DNA of 56,165 nucleotides. It comes from CAZDVK01 sp964508915. Its GTDB lineage: Bacteria > Pseudomonadota > Alphaproteobacteria > Paracaedibacterales > CAIULA01. The DNA lies in assembly GCA_964508915.1 (NCBI GenBank), contig CAZDVK010000010.1:1-56165 (forward strand), written 5' to 3'. Positions 25,982 to 33,963 of the stretch are shown here, one piece after another (the stretch's first letter is position 1; every line of letters starts with the position of its first letter). The notes under the pieces are model-generated. The model was not told the DNA's origin. It saw only the letters and a program-made list of their open reading frames with translations, and did no database searches. The position numbers were made by a program, and so were the translations under genes.

Positions 25982-26350
25982 ATTTTTAAAAAATCTTCTT
26001 CATTTTTAACGTTTTTTTAACCCATTTGGGTGTATGATCACAATTGGCGGTTAGTTAAACCATCTGAAGGGTGGTTCGAAGCTGGATTTTATGTCTGTTT
26101 TCTGATGATTTGTGTGTTGCGCACTATTGTTTAGAAAACCCGTTCGGCCGACTGTACCACAAGCGCTTGTGGTATGCAAAAGTTGGCTACTTAACAGTGA
26201 CCGGAAGTCATTGTTCAAGCAGAAACCTGCATTGTGCCTTTTAAAAAGGTTGCAAAAAGGTGATGGGCGGAGCTTTGTTGAGGTGCGCGGAGGGGTGGCA
26301 CTGTGCACTGTTTTTTTGGGGTCTAGGTGGGCCCCACAAGGGGCAGAACT
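25982..26350 (+). ncRNA. Structured repeat family, copy C (candidate ncRNA)
   Basis: No coding gene fits this 579-bp gap. The segment aligns with copy D (38434-38800) along its whole length, including 50 nt upstream of the presumed start with TTTTTAAC, TTTAACC and -10-like TATGAT (26033) at equal spacing. Visible stems are ACCATC/GGTGGT (26059/26070), GTTTTCT/AGAAAAC (26097/26133), ACCACAAG/CTTGTGGT (26156/26166) and AACAGTGAC/GTCATTGTT (26193/26207, loop CGGAA). In the G-rich 3' domain GCCCC/GGGGC (26331/26340) closes an ACAA loop. Several stems are kept in copy D by paired changes. Transcription is unproven. Confidence 0.6.
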
Positions 26351-26363
26351 ATGCCTGTTTAGT

Positions 26364-26394
26364 TTTTTAACTGCCTTTCTAAGGCAGTTAAAAA
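26364..26394. repeat. Perfect 14-bp inverted repeat
   Basis: TTTTTAACTGCCTT (26364-26377) and AAGGCAGTTAAAAA (26381-26394) are perfectly complementary around the 3-nt loop TCT. It lies between copy C and the convergent rpe end. Neither strand has a T-run after the stem, so it is not a textbook terminator. Confidence 0.7.
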
Positions 26395-26415
26395 TCTTTA
26401 AAATATGATGTGGCG

Positions 26416-27075
26416 TTAGGGGTTTAACGACAGAATTCGTTGTTGGTATGTTTTAAAGCACGGTGTTGAAACATCTGCAAAAATGAAACTGCCTGAAACT
26501 AAAATGTTGGCTCCTACTTGTTTTAAAATAGGGGCGTTTTTATCGGTGACACCGCCATCTACTTGAATACGAAAAGGCAAATTTGTTTTTTGTTTAATAT
26601 GGTTTAGCTGTTCTATTTTCTTAAGTGGGCCGTCTAAAAAATTTTGCCCTGAAAATCCAGGATTAACGGTCATAACTAAAACTTGATCAGCCACTTCTAA
26701 CAAAGGTTCAATACACGTGATGGCTGTTCCAGGGTTTAAGGCAACACCTGCTTGAACGCCAAGTGCGCGAATATGTTGTAATGTTCTGTAAGGGTGGTGA
26801 CTTGTTTCTGGGTGGATTGTTAAGGTTTGAACCCCAACATTTGCAAAATAATCAATGAATTTTTCCACATCTGTTACCATTAAATGAACATCCAAGGGAA
26901 GGTTTGTCATGGTTTTAATTTGCTGCGCAATAAAAGGGCCAAATGTTAAATTAGGAACATAATGGCCGTCCATTACATCTAGGTGCAACATATGGGCACC
27001 AGCCTGTTCAAGGGCTTTTATTTCATCAAATAAATGCAAAAAATTGGCTGATAGAAGGGATGGAGCAATTAACAT
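26416..27075 (-). CDS. rpe: Ribulose-phosphate 3-epimerase
   Basis: Rpe interconverts ribulose-5-phosphate and xylulose-5-phosphate in the pentose phosphate pathway. The 219-residue TIM barrel has all motifs: IAPSLLSANF, HLDVMDGHYVPNLTFGP, DVHLMV, MTVNPGFSGQNF and QVDGGV. It overlaps the upstream membrane protein gene by 7 bp. Confidence 0.96.
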   Translation of the reverse strand: MLIAPSLLSANFLHLFDEIKALEQAGAHMLHLDVMDGHYVPNLTFGPFIAQQIKTMTNLPLDVHLMVTDVEKFIDYFANVGVQTLTIHPETSHHPYRTLQHIRALGVQAGVALNPGTAITCIEPLLEVADQVLVMTVNPGFSGQNFLDGPLKKIEQLNHIKQKTNLPFRIQVDGGVTDKNAPILKQVGANILVSGSFIFADVSTPCFKTYQQRILSLNP

Positions 27076-28331
27076 TTTTCAGAACCACTATTGATAAGCC
27101 GGGCGCTTAAAGAACCTAATATAAGCAGTATAGCTAACCACCAATTTTGCCAAAACCCCAAATTAATCCAGGCAATGGTTTGTGTGGCCGTATAAAGGCC
27201 AAAGGCCATTAAAGAATAAGGGCCTTTGGATGACGGAATAGATTTTAAAATTAAAAAATTTATAAAAGCAGCTATGAAAGCACCCACCATTCCCAGTTCA
27301 AGCCACCACTGTAAAGGGGCGTTATGTGGGTGGGTCGGAATTTCGGCGGATTTAACCGTATAGGGACCATGGTTACCGTAGATAGTCCATTCTTTCTTTT
27401 CGCTAAATGCCGCGTGTCGAGAACTATCTAAACCATGCCCTAAAAGCCACTTGTTTGTAATATGCGATGCAGTCGCCTGCATGACGTAAAGCCTGTGAAT
27501 GTAGCTATGAATTTTTATTTTGTTATTAACCTTTTCGATAAGCGGCTCATTTACATATGTTTTAATGATAAATGGTGTTGTAAGAATTCCGATGGTGGTA
27601 AAAACAATCATGAGGTGTTTTATACCTTTGGGCCATAGGTAGAATAAAAGACCACTTCCCCATCCAGTCCACAAGGCTAAAAGAGCTGTATCGCAATCAA
27701 CAAAGGTTAAGGTGTAGCTTAAAAAGAAAATGAAAATAAAAAGTCGTGGATTTTTTAATACGACAAAGCTGGATAAAACAAGGGTTAGCCCGAGGGTGAC
27801 AAAAGCCTGTGCGTTTGTTTTTCCCTTAAAAAAGGTGCGCGGACTATCTAAAAAGTGATTGATGATAATCAGCGCACACGCAATCAGAATGCCCAAAAGA
27901 AAAAACTTTAAAAGTTTCCTTATGTCATCATCAGACATGTTGCTTAAGCTTCTGTAAAATACAAGGCCGCCCCAAGTCAAAAGAATTAACCGACCAAAAA
28001 GAAGAAGCGTTCCCCTTGGGTCAAGGGACCAAAAAGAACTGAGACCGCCCCAAAGGCAAAATCCAAAAATCCCAATAAATAAAACAGGGAGAGATCGCAA
28101 AGAAAAATGAGACCAACCATCTTTTAAAAGAATGCACATAACCAGGACGCCTAAAAAAACGGGCGCGCACCTGGGAAAGAAAAACATAGCCGGGCACAAG
28201 AATAAAAAAGTAAGGTTTATGATTTGCTGAATCATGCGGTTTTGAAAAACGGGGTACATAAATTTATAATTAAGCTTTTTATTGCCATAAGCATACCAGG
28301 GGTTGGATAAAAAAACCATTTTTACGCGCAT
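27069..28331 (-). CDS. O-antigen ligase/polymerase-like membrane protein
   Basis: This 420-residue protein has about 11 hydrophobic segments. Near the C-terminus a large periplasmic-type loop carries GNHGPY and then HPHNAPLQWWLELGMVGA, the H-x-H-N-x-x-LQ motif of the WaaL/Wzy_C family, which ligates or polymerises O-antigen units. The exact start is unclear: no good ribosome site precedes the first ATG, and starts four or 24 codons later are possible. It fits with the WecA-like enzyme and the Wzt/Wzm exporter elsewhere in the window. Confidence 0.75.
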   Translation of the reverse strand: MRVKMVFLSNPWYAYGNKKLNYKFMYPVFQNRMIQQIINLTFLFLCPAMFFFPRCAPVFLGVLVMCILLKDGWSHFSLRSLPVLFIGIFGFCLWGGLSSFWSLDPRGTLLLFGRLILLTWGGLVFYRSLSNMSDDDIRKLLKFFLLGILIACALIIINHFLDSPRTFFKGKTNAQAFVTLGLTLVLSSFVVLKNPRLFIFIFFLSYTLTFVDCDTALLALWTGWGSGLLFYLWPKGIKHLMIVFTTIGILTTPFIIKTYVNEPLIEKVNNKIKIHSYIHRLYVMQATASHITNKWLLGHGLDSSRHAAFSEKKEWTIYGNHGPYTVKSAEIPTHPHNAPLQWWLELGMVGAFIAAFINFLILKSIPSSKGPYSLMAFGLYTATQTIAWINLGFWQNWWLAILLILGSLSARLINSGSEKC

Positions 28332-28463
28332 GAATTAAATTTTTTTAAAATTTTATGGGATTTTTTTTCTCTTCCAACAGCTTTTTGATCCTGCCTAGAA
28401 TGATTAATGCAAATAAAGCATAACAGATATGCAAAATAAACCTGTCAGGAGGATATAAAAATC

Positions 28464-28919
28464 ATGTCTCGTTTAAAACTATGGACATCCGAAGAAATCG
28501 ACACCATGAAAATGGGGTTTTTAAGCGGTAAAAGTATTAAATTAATGGCCCGTGAATTAGGCAGAACGCCATCGGCCCTTAACAAGGCACTAACACGTTT
28601 TGGAATTCGTTTTCATAGACCCAATAAAAAAAACAAATGTGAGGTAAAAAAGCTGCCTATGGCCTCAACTTGCAAAAAAAATAATCCATTGGCCCCTCAA
28701 CGCCAAGCGTGTATCAGAAACTCTTACGGCTTATGGGTAACATTAAAACGTGTGATCGATTATTTATGCCAATTGGGGTACGCCGTTCACGTAGCCGAAA
28801 CAGGTACTGCGTTATTGAATAATCAACCCGTGTCTCATTCCAAACTTTTGATGCTTGCGAATAAATTTAGGCAAGAAAATCGAAAACCAATTTTTTTGGT
28901 AGAGGAGGTCACATGGTGA
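28464..28919 (+). CDS. Hypothetical protein with N-terminal HTH-like segment
   Basis: Not recognised with certainty. The 151-residue product starts after a strong AGGAGG. Residues 7-48 (WTSEEIDTMKMGFLSGKSIK, then MARELGRTPSALNKALTRFGIR) resemble a GcrA/SANT-like helix-turn-helix, with a second half that has no known motif. It overlaps the next gene by 7 bp. A small DNA-binding regulator is inferred. The rest of GcrA is not matched, so this is not called as gcrA. Confidence 0.65.
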   Translation: MSRLKLWTSEEIDTMKMGFLSGKSIKLMARELGRTPSALNKALTRFGIRFHRPNKKNKCEVKKLPMASTCKKNNPLAPQRQACIRNSYGLWVTLKRVIDYLCQLGYAVHVAETGTALLNNQPVSHSKLLMLANKFRQENRKPIFLVEEVTW

Positions 28920-29323
28920 AAACATCTGCAGCGCTGCAACAAAATATAGAAACGCTTTATAAAGAACAGATTATTTCCTTAAGCCATTTTAAGGCTGCCA
29001 AGAAATTAAGGTACTTACATAATCTTTTTTTGCAAGGTATGGGGGCGCCCCGGCCCCTTTCAAGTCATTTTCGTAAAATTTGGACAGGACGGGTAGAACC
29101 TATTTATGAAACACCTGATTTTTCAAAGCAAATCGTATTGTGGAAAAATATAAATCTACATTTAGAAAATTGCTTTCAACGTCCCCTACTTAAAAAGGTG
29201 ATGGATTTCATTTTAGATGGAGATACTTTTCAGCCCTACCACAATCAAAACATGGTTGATTATATAAAAAAAGTTTTAGAAGAAACGCGAAAAAGCATGA
29301 AGCGACATAGAAAGGTGGCTTAG
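28913..29323 (+). CDS. Hypothetical protein, partner of the HTH-like gene
   Basis: Not recognised. The 136-residue protein is predicted helical and soluble, with LYKEQIISLSHFKAAKKLRYLH near the start and a basic C-terminus. The layout weakly recalls the DUF6456 domain of alphaproteobacterial regulators, but I cannot confirm this. The GTG/ATG start lies inside the end of the preceding gene with GAGGTCAC upstream, so the two are translated as a pair. Together they might be a split regulator: HTH part then effector part. Confidence 0.6.
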   Translation: MVKTSAALQQNIETLYKEQIISLSHFKAAKKLRYLHNLFLQGMGAPRPLSSHFRKIWTGRVEPIYETPDFSKQIVLWKNINLHLENCFQRPLLKKVMDFILDGDTFQPYHNQNMVDYIKKVLEETRKSMKRHRKVA

Positions 29324-29402
29324 GTTATTTCTGATTTCTTGAATTATTGGAAGGTTCTTGGTACCTTGGGCTCAATTTTCTAATACTCAAGAATGGTAAT
29401 TT

Positions 29403-30968
29403 ATGTCAGATCATACCCTATTCCATCATGCGAAAGCATGGCCTTTTGAAGAAGCGCGCCGTATTTTAAACCGCATTCATCATAAGAAGCCGGAAAAAGG
29501 GTACGTATTGTTAGAAACAGGGTATGGGCCTTCAGGCCTGCCCCATATTGGTACGTTTGGGGAAGTGGCGCGCACGTCTATGGTGCGCCACGCCTTTGAA
29601 CAAATGTCAGATATTCCAACACGTTTGTTTAGTTTTTCAGATGATATGGATGGCCTTCGTAAAGTTCCCGATAATGTGCCGAATCAAGATATGCTGCGGG
29701 AACACCTTGGAAAACCGCTGACTAAAATTCCAGACCCTTACGAACAATACGAAAGTTTTGGTCATCACAATAACGCCATGTTGCGGCGTTTTTTGGATTC
29801 TTTTGGTTTTGAATACGAATTCCAAAGTTCCACCGACTGGTACAAAAGCGGCCAGTTCGATGACACATTGCGCCTGGTTCTTCAGCATTATGACGCCATT
29901 ATGACCATTATGTTACCAACCCTACGTGAAGAACGCCGCCAAACTTACAGCCCATTTTTACCCATTTGCCCTCGCACTGGCATTGTACTGCAGGTACCTA
30001 TGGTGGAAACTCACCCCAACCGTGATACGGTTGTGTACAGCGACCCTGACACAGGTCAATTGATAGAAGTTCCTATAACAGGTGGCCATTGCAAGCTGCA
30101 ATGGAAGGTGGATTGGGGCATGCGGTGGCGCGCCTTTGATGTAGATTATGAAATGTCCGGTAAAGATTTAATTGATTCTGTGAAATTATCCAGCCAAATT
30201 TGCCGTGTTTTAGGGGGCCGCGCCCCTGAAAACCTAACATATGAATTGTTTTTAGATGAACAAGGTCAAAAAATTTCAAAATCTAAAGGAAACGGTCTAA
30301 CCATTGATGAGTGGTTAACTTATGCACCATGGGAAAGTTTAGCTTATTACATGTACCAGGCCCCTAAAAAGGCGAAACGTTTGTATTTTGATGTGATCCC
30401 CAAGGCTGTAGATGAATACCTAAGTTGGGTTACCAAATACCCAACCCAAGCAAATGCTGAACAGTTGGAAAACCCAAGCTATCACATTCATAAAAGCGCG
30501 CCGCCCTTAAATGAAAGCGGTTTAAGTTTCAGTATTTTGTTGAATTTAGCATCTGTTTGTAACGCAGAAGATGACAGCATTTTATGGGGGTTTGTGCAAC
30601 GGTATATGCCAACTGCCACGCCGGATTCTATGCCATTTTTAAAACGACTAATCCACCATGCCTTAGTTTATTATCAAGATTTTGTTAAACCCCAAAAAGT
30701 GTACCGTGCCCCAACAGATAAAGAACGGGCAGCTTTAAATGATTTGCGTACAAATTTGGCCACTTTATCAGATTCAACATCACCTGAAGACATTCAGGCA
30801 TGTGTGTTTGAAGTGGGGAAAACTCATCAATTTTCAGACTTGCGCAGTTGGTTTGGAACCCTATACGAAGTCCTTTTAGGTCAGGCAGAAGGCCCCCGCA
30901 TGGGTTCATTTATTGCCTTGTACGGTATTCAAAATATGGTGACTTTGATTGATGAAAAATTGGGGTGA
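29403..30968 (+). CDS. lysK: Lysyl-tRNA synthetase, class I
   Basis: This 521-residue enzyme charges tRNA-Lys using the class I fold, the form found in archaea and most alphaproteobacteria rather than the class II LysS. Signature motifs are intact: GPSGLPHIGTFGE (HIGH box) and KISKSKGNGLT (KMSKS box), with DDMDGLRKVPDN and the alpha-helical C-terminal anticodon domain. Monocistronic on the plus strand, followed by a 364-bp folded intergenic region. Confidence 0.96.
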   Translation: MSDHTLFHHAKAWPFEEARRILNRIHHKKPEKGYVLLETGYGPSGLPHIGTFGEVARTSMVRHAFEQMSDIPTRLFSFSDDMDGLRKVPDNVPNQDMLREHLGKPLTKIPDPYEQYESFGHHNNAMLRRFLDSFGFEYEFQSSTDWYKSGQFDDTLRLVLQHYDAIMTIMLPTLREERRQTYSPFLPICPRTGIVLQVPMVETHPNRDTVVYSDPDTGQLIEVPITGGHCKLQWKVDWGMRWRAFDVDYEMSGKDLIDSVKLSSQICRVLGGRAPENLTYELFLDEQGQKISKSKGNGLTIDEWLTYAPWESLAYYMYQAPKKAKRLYFDVIPKAVDEYLSWVTKYPTQANAEQLENPSYHIHKSAPPLNESGLSFSILLNLASVCNAEDDSILWGFVQRYMPTATPDSMPFLKRLIHHALVYYQDFVKPQKVYRAPTDKERAALNDLRTNLATLSDSTSPEDIQACVFEVGKTHQFSDLRSWFGTLYEVLLGQAEGPRMGSFIALYGIQNMVTLIDEKLG

Positions 30969-30974
30969 GGGGAT

Positions 30975-31325
30975 TATAAATTTCTCATCAGTTATAACTG
31001 CAACACCATAATTTCAGTACACCTTGATTAACACTGGAAGGGCACTAGGAGACGTCAAGGCGGACAAAGCAATTCCTTTAGGAAAAGCCGTGTGTCCACA
31101 CCCCCCGTGGGGTTCGCCGTGACGTTAAACCCAAACTACAGTGGTCAGGTTATAAACGCACTTCAGCAGCACGCATCCACTTCTATTATGTTACGTTATG
31201 TTACCCAATGACGTACCATGAGCCTTTAGCTACTTTCCACGAATTTGCTTGCACTTAACATAATCAGACGATCTACGTTTTTGCATCATAGACGACCACA
31301 CATAAAGGTGTGTGGTAAATATTGT
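30975..31325. other. Folded intergenic segment, possible ncRNA
   Basis: No protein gene fits. On the minus strand the segment 31054-31120 folds as a closed multi-branch unit: ACGTCA-GGCG pairs with CGCC-TGACGT, enclosing CCCC/GGGG and GGACA/TGTCC helices with a TTCC-TAAA-GGAA tip. At about 31293-31314 ACCACACA/TGTGTGGT is a perfect 8-bp hairpin. A tandem repeat of about 10 bp (TTATGTTACG) sits near 31187-31206. It does not match tmRNA, RNase P RNA, SRP RNA or 6S RNA motifs that I know. Both flanking genes converge on it. Confidence 0.4.
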
Positions 31326-31332
31326 TCCTTAG

Positions 31333-31965
31333 TTAATTTCTATTTAATTTCTTACTTCTTTGACGCTCTCCATCCATTTTTTCCACAACAGCGGGTCTTC
31401 CCGTTAATACGAACACATGATCAGCTAAATAGGATACATCCGTAAAATCGTGGGAAATCATCAACAGCGTTTTCCCTTTTAATAGTTTTTTGGTCAAGGC
31501 GTACAGAGTTTTTCGTGTTTCCACGTCTACCGTTTCAAAGGGTTCATCCAATAAAATCAGGTCAGCGTTTTCCATAAATGTACGGGCCAATGCTACGCGC
31601 TTACGCATGCCGCTGGAAAGTTCATGGGGGTAGTGGTTTTCAAACCCGTGAAGTCCCACTTGTTTCAGCATATGGCGGGCTTTATCATAAGGCACAGCAT
31701 CACCCCTGACCTTGGCCCCGAATACCACGTTATCTAGGGTATTTGACCAGGGAAGCAGCTGATCTTTTTGGGTCATCATAATGACTTTAAGGCCACTTTT
31801 TAAAGCGTGTGTTTGAATGGCACGAAATAAGGTTGATTTGCCAATGCCACTGGGTCCCATAAAAATACTGCATTGTTTTTTAGGAACAGTCAGTACCTGG
31901 CCTTTGAACACGTGGTGTTCATTAAAGTGTAAAGGGGGTATAGAAAAAGTATGATGAAAAGACAC
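31333..31965 (-). CDS. ABC transporter ATPase, probable thiamine-precursor uptake
   Basis: The 210-residue ATPase has Walker A GPSGIGKSTL, signature LSSGMRKRVALART, Walker B LILLDEPF and the switch His in MISHDFTD. A TPP riboswitch lies immediately upstream, so import of thiamine or its pyrimidine precursor is likely (ThiZ/ThiQ-type). It begins with GTG, 3 nt from GGAGGGA, the 3' end of the riboswitch, which doubles as ribosome site. No permease or binding-protein gene is adjacent. Confidence 0.85.
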   Translation of the reverse strand: MSFHHTFSIPPLHFNEHHVFKGQVLTVPKKQCSIFMGPSGIGKSTLFRAIQTHALKSGLKVIMMTQKDQLLPWSNTLDNVVFGAKVRGDAVPYDKARHMLKQVGLHGFENHYPHELSSGMRKRVALARTFMENADLILLDEPFETVDVETRKTLYALTKKLLKGKTLLMISHDFTDVSYLADHVFVLTGRPAVVEKMDGERQRSKKLNRN

Positions 31966-31967
31966 AA

Positions 31968-32053
31968 TCCCTCCGTCGGTATGAACCGAATCAGGTTCTA
32001 AGGGTTGGGGGGCTTGCCCCCCTCTCAGCCCACGTTAAATATGGGCACCCCTT
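31968..32053 (-). promoter_or_regulatory. TPP (THI-box) riboswitch
   Basis: The minus strand carries the conserved elements in order: GGGGTGCCC, GGGCTGAGAGG, a GGGGGGC/GCCCCCC P3-type arm, ACCCTTAGAACCTGATTCGG, CCGACGGAGGGA. The terminal GGAGGGA is the presumed Shine-Dalgarno of the GTG at 31965, so ligand binding would hide the ribosome site. Translational repression of the ABC ATPase by thiamine diphosphate is inferred. Confidence 0.95.
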
Positions 32054-32066
32054 GTGTTATTGAAAT

Positions 32067-32507
32067 TTATGCTTCTGCAGAAGCTTCTTCTGCTGGTGCT
32101 GCTTCAACCGGTGCTGCAGCAGCGGCTTTTGCTTCAGCTGCTTTTTGAGCGGCAGCTTCTTTTGCCGCAACGGCTGCATCAGCTTCAGCTTTCATGCGTT
32201 CTTGCGCTTTTTTCTTAGGCGCAGATTGCTTTGGGTTGTTTTTCCGTGCAGGCACAGGCGCTAACTGAAGGGCACCCATGAATTTTTCAATACGATCCGT
32301 TGGTTGTGCACCAACAGAAACCCAATATTTTAACCGCTCTGCGTTTAAAACCAAACGTTCTGCGTGACCATGTGGAAGAAGCGGGTTATAAGAACCAATG
32401 CGTTCCACAAAACGACCGTCCCGCGGACTGGTAGCTTCTGCTACAACAATTCTATAAAATGGGCGTTTTTTAGCGCCACCCCGTGCTAAACGAATTTTCA
32501 ATGCCAT
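32067..32507 (-). CDS. rpsP: 30S ribosomal protein S16
   Basis: S16 is a core 30S protein. Residues 1-80 match the family (MALKIRLARGGAKKRPFYRIVV, SYNPLLP, YWVSVGAQPTD). The remaining 60 residues are a low-complexity Ala/Glu/Lys tail, as in many alphaproteobacterial S16 proteins but long for the family. It follows ffh by 25 bp. The usual downstream rimM-trmD-rplS are absent; the riboswitch and ABC gene follow. Confidence 0.95.
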   Translation of the reverse strand: MALKIRLARGGAKKRPFYRIVVAEATSPRDGRFVERIGSYNPLLPHGHAERLVLNAERLKYWVSVGAQPTDRIEKFMGALQLAPVPARKNNPKQSAPKKKAQERMKAEADAAVAAKEAAAQKAAEAKAAAAAPVEAAPAEEASAEA

Positions 32508-32532
32508 TTAAAATGTTTCCTCTTACAATTAT

Positions 32533-33879
32533 TTAACGACCAAAAAGGCTTCCTAAACCATGGCGTAAAAGCCCTTTTTGACCCAGTTTACCCATACGTT
32601 TCATCATGGTTTGCATTTGCTCAAACTGTTTGACAAGTTTGTTCACATCAGAAACCTGCTGACCACACCCTGCTGCAATGCGTTTTCGGCGCGAAGCATT
32701 CAAAACAGCGGGCTGTTTTCGTTCTTTTTTCGTCATCGAACGAATCACAGCAATCTGACGGCGCACCAGCTTGTCATCCACACCGGCATCCTGCAATTGA
32801 TCTTTTATTTTGCCAATACCCGGCAAATAACTCAACAACCCGGACACTCCACCCATTTTAAGCATCTGCTCCAGGTGTTTTGCCATATCGTCCAGATCAA
32901 AATGCCCTTTTTCAAACTTTTTTGCAAGCTTTTCTGCATCTTCATCTTGCAAAACCTCTTGAGCGCGCTCCACAAGCTTAACAATATCGCCCATATCTAA
33001 AATACGGTCAGCGATGCGTCTTGGGTCAAATACTTCAAAGGCAAGGGGCTTTTCCCCAATACCAATGAATTTAATGGGGCATTGCGTGACAGCACGAATT
33101 GATAAAGCGGCACCCCCCCGACTGTCCCCATCAACACGGGTTAAAATAACGCCTGTTAAAGTCAACCGTTCATGAAAACCTGATGCAATGCGAACTGCGT
33201 CTTGACCTGTCATGGCATCTGCTACCAACAATGTTTCCAAGGGGTTGATGAGTTTTTGAACAGCAGCTACTTCGTTCATTAATATATCGTCAATGTGCAA
33301 ACGACCGGCCGTGTCAAATAAAATAACATCAACACCCAGCTTTTTAGCTTCGATCAGGGCGCGCCGGGTAATGTCTAAAGGTTGCTGGCCATCAACAATG
33401 GGAAGGGTGGCAATACCTAAAGATTGACCTAAAATTTCCAGCTGATGTTGGGCAGCAGGGCGATACACGTCTAAGGATACCATCAAAACTTTTTTATGCT
33501 CTTTTTCCTGCAAATGGAGGGCAAGTTTAGCTGTGCTGGTTGTTTTACCAGACCCTTGAAGCCCTACCATCAACATAGAAAAAGGGGATGGTGCATTTAA
33601 ATTAAGGGGGGCTTGGTCACCCAGTGTTTCCATTAAGTGATCGTGTACAATTTTCACAACCATTTGGCCCGGTGAAATGCTGTGCAGCACATCTTTTCCA
33701 ATGGCCTTTTGACGTACATCTTCTACAAATTGTTTGACAACAGGCAAAGCCACATCGGCTTCTAAAAGTGCAATACGAATGTCCCGCATGGCAGCGGTCA
33801 CATCTTCTTCACTTAATAAACCCCGCCCTTTCAGCTTATCAAAAACCGCTGTTAGGCGCTGGGTGAGTGTATCAAACAT
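32533..33879 (-). CDS. ffh: Signal recognition particle protein Ffh
   Basis: Ffh binds signal sequences and 4.5S RNA and, with FtsY, targets proteins to the membrane. The 448-residue GTPase has G1 GLQGSGKTTSTAKLA, DVYRPAA, DTAGR and TRVDGD motifs, then the methionine-rich M domain (EQMQTMMKRMGKLG) at the C-terminus. AAAGG precedes the ATG. The ffh-rpsP order is conserved in alphaproteobacteria. Confidence 0.97.
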   Translation of the reverse strand: MFDTLTQRLTAVFDKLKGRGLLSEEDVTAAMRDIRIALLEADVALPVVKQFVEDVRQKAIGKDVLHSISPGQMVVKIVHDHLMETLGDQAPLNLNAPSPFSMLMVGLQGSGKTTSTAKLALHLQEKEHKKVLMVSLDVYRPAAQHQLEILGQSLGIATLPIVDGQQPLDITRRALIEAKKLGVDVILFDTAGRLHIDDILMNEVAAVQKLINPLETLLVADAMTGQDAVRIASGFHERLTLTGVILTRVDGDSRGGAALSIRAVTQCPIKFIGIGEKPLAFEVFDPRRIADRILDMGDIVKLVERAQEVLQDEDAEKLAKKFEKGHFDLDDMAKHLEQMLKMGGVSGLLSYLPGIGKIKDQLQDAGVDDKLVRRQIAVIRSMTKKERKQPAVLNASRRKRIAAGCGQQVSDVNKLVKQFEQMQTMMKRMGKLGQKGLLRHGLGSLFGR

Positions 33880-33963
33880 GGTAAACCTTTCTTAAAGTGC
33901 CAAAAGTCTAACATAGCTTCTTAAGTGATGCAGCTTTTTTTGCATGACTGCTGCGAGGTTCGA

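Noticed and set aside
30975..31325. Assignment of this segment as tmRNA, RNase P RNA or 6S RNA
   Set aside because: The diagnostic conserved cores (tRNA-like end and tag frame, P4 strands, 6S bulge context) are not present.
31245..31445. 66-residue plus-strand frame after lysK
   Set aside because: It crosses into the antisense of the ABC ATPase and has no ribosome site; the region is better explained as folded non-coding DNA.
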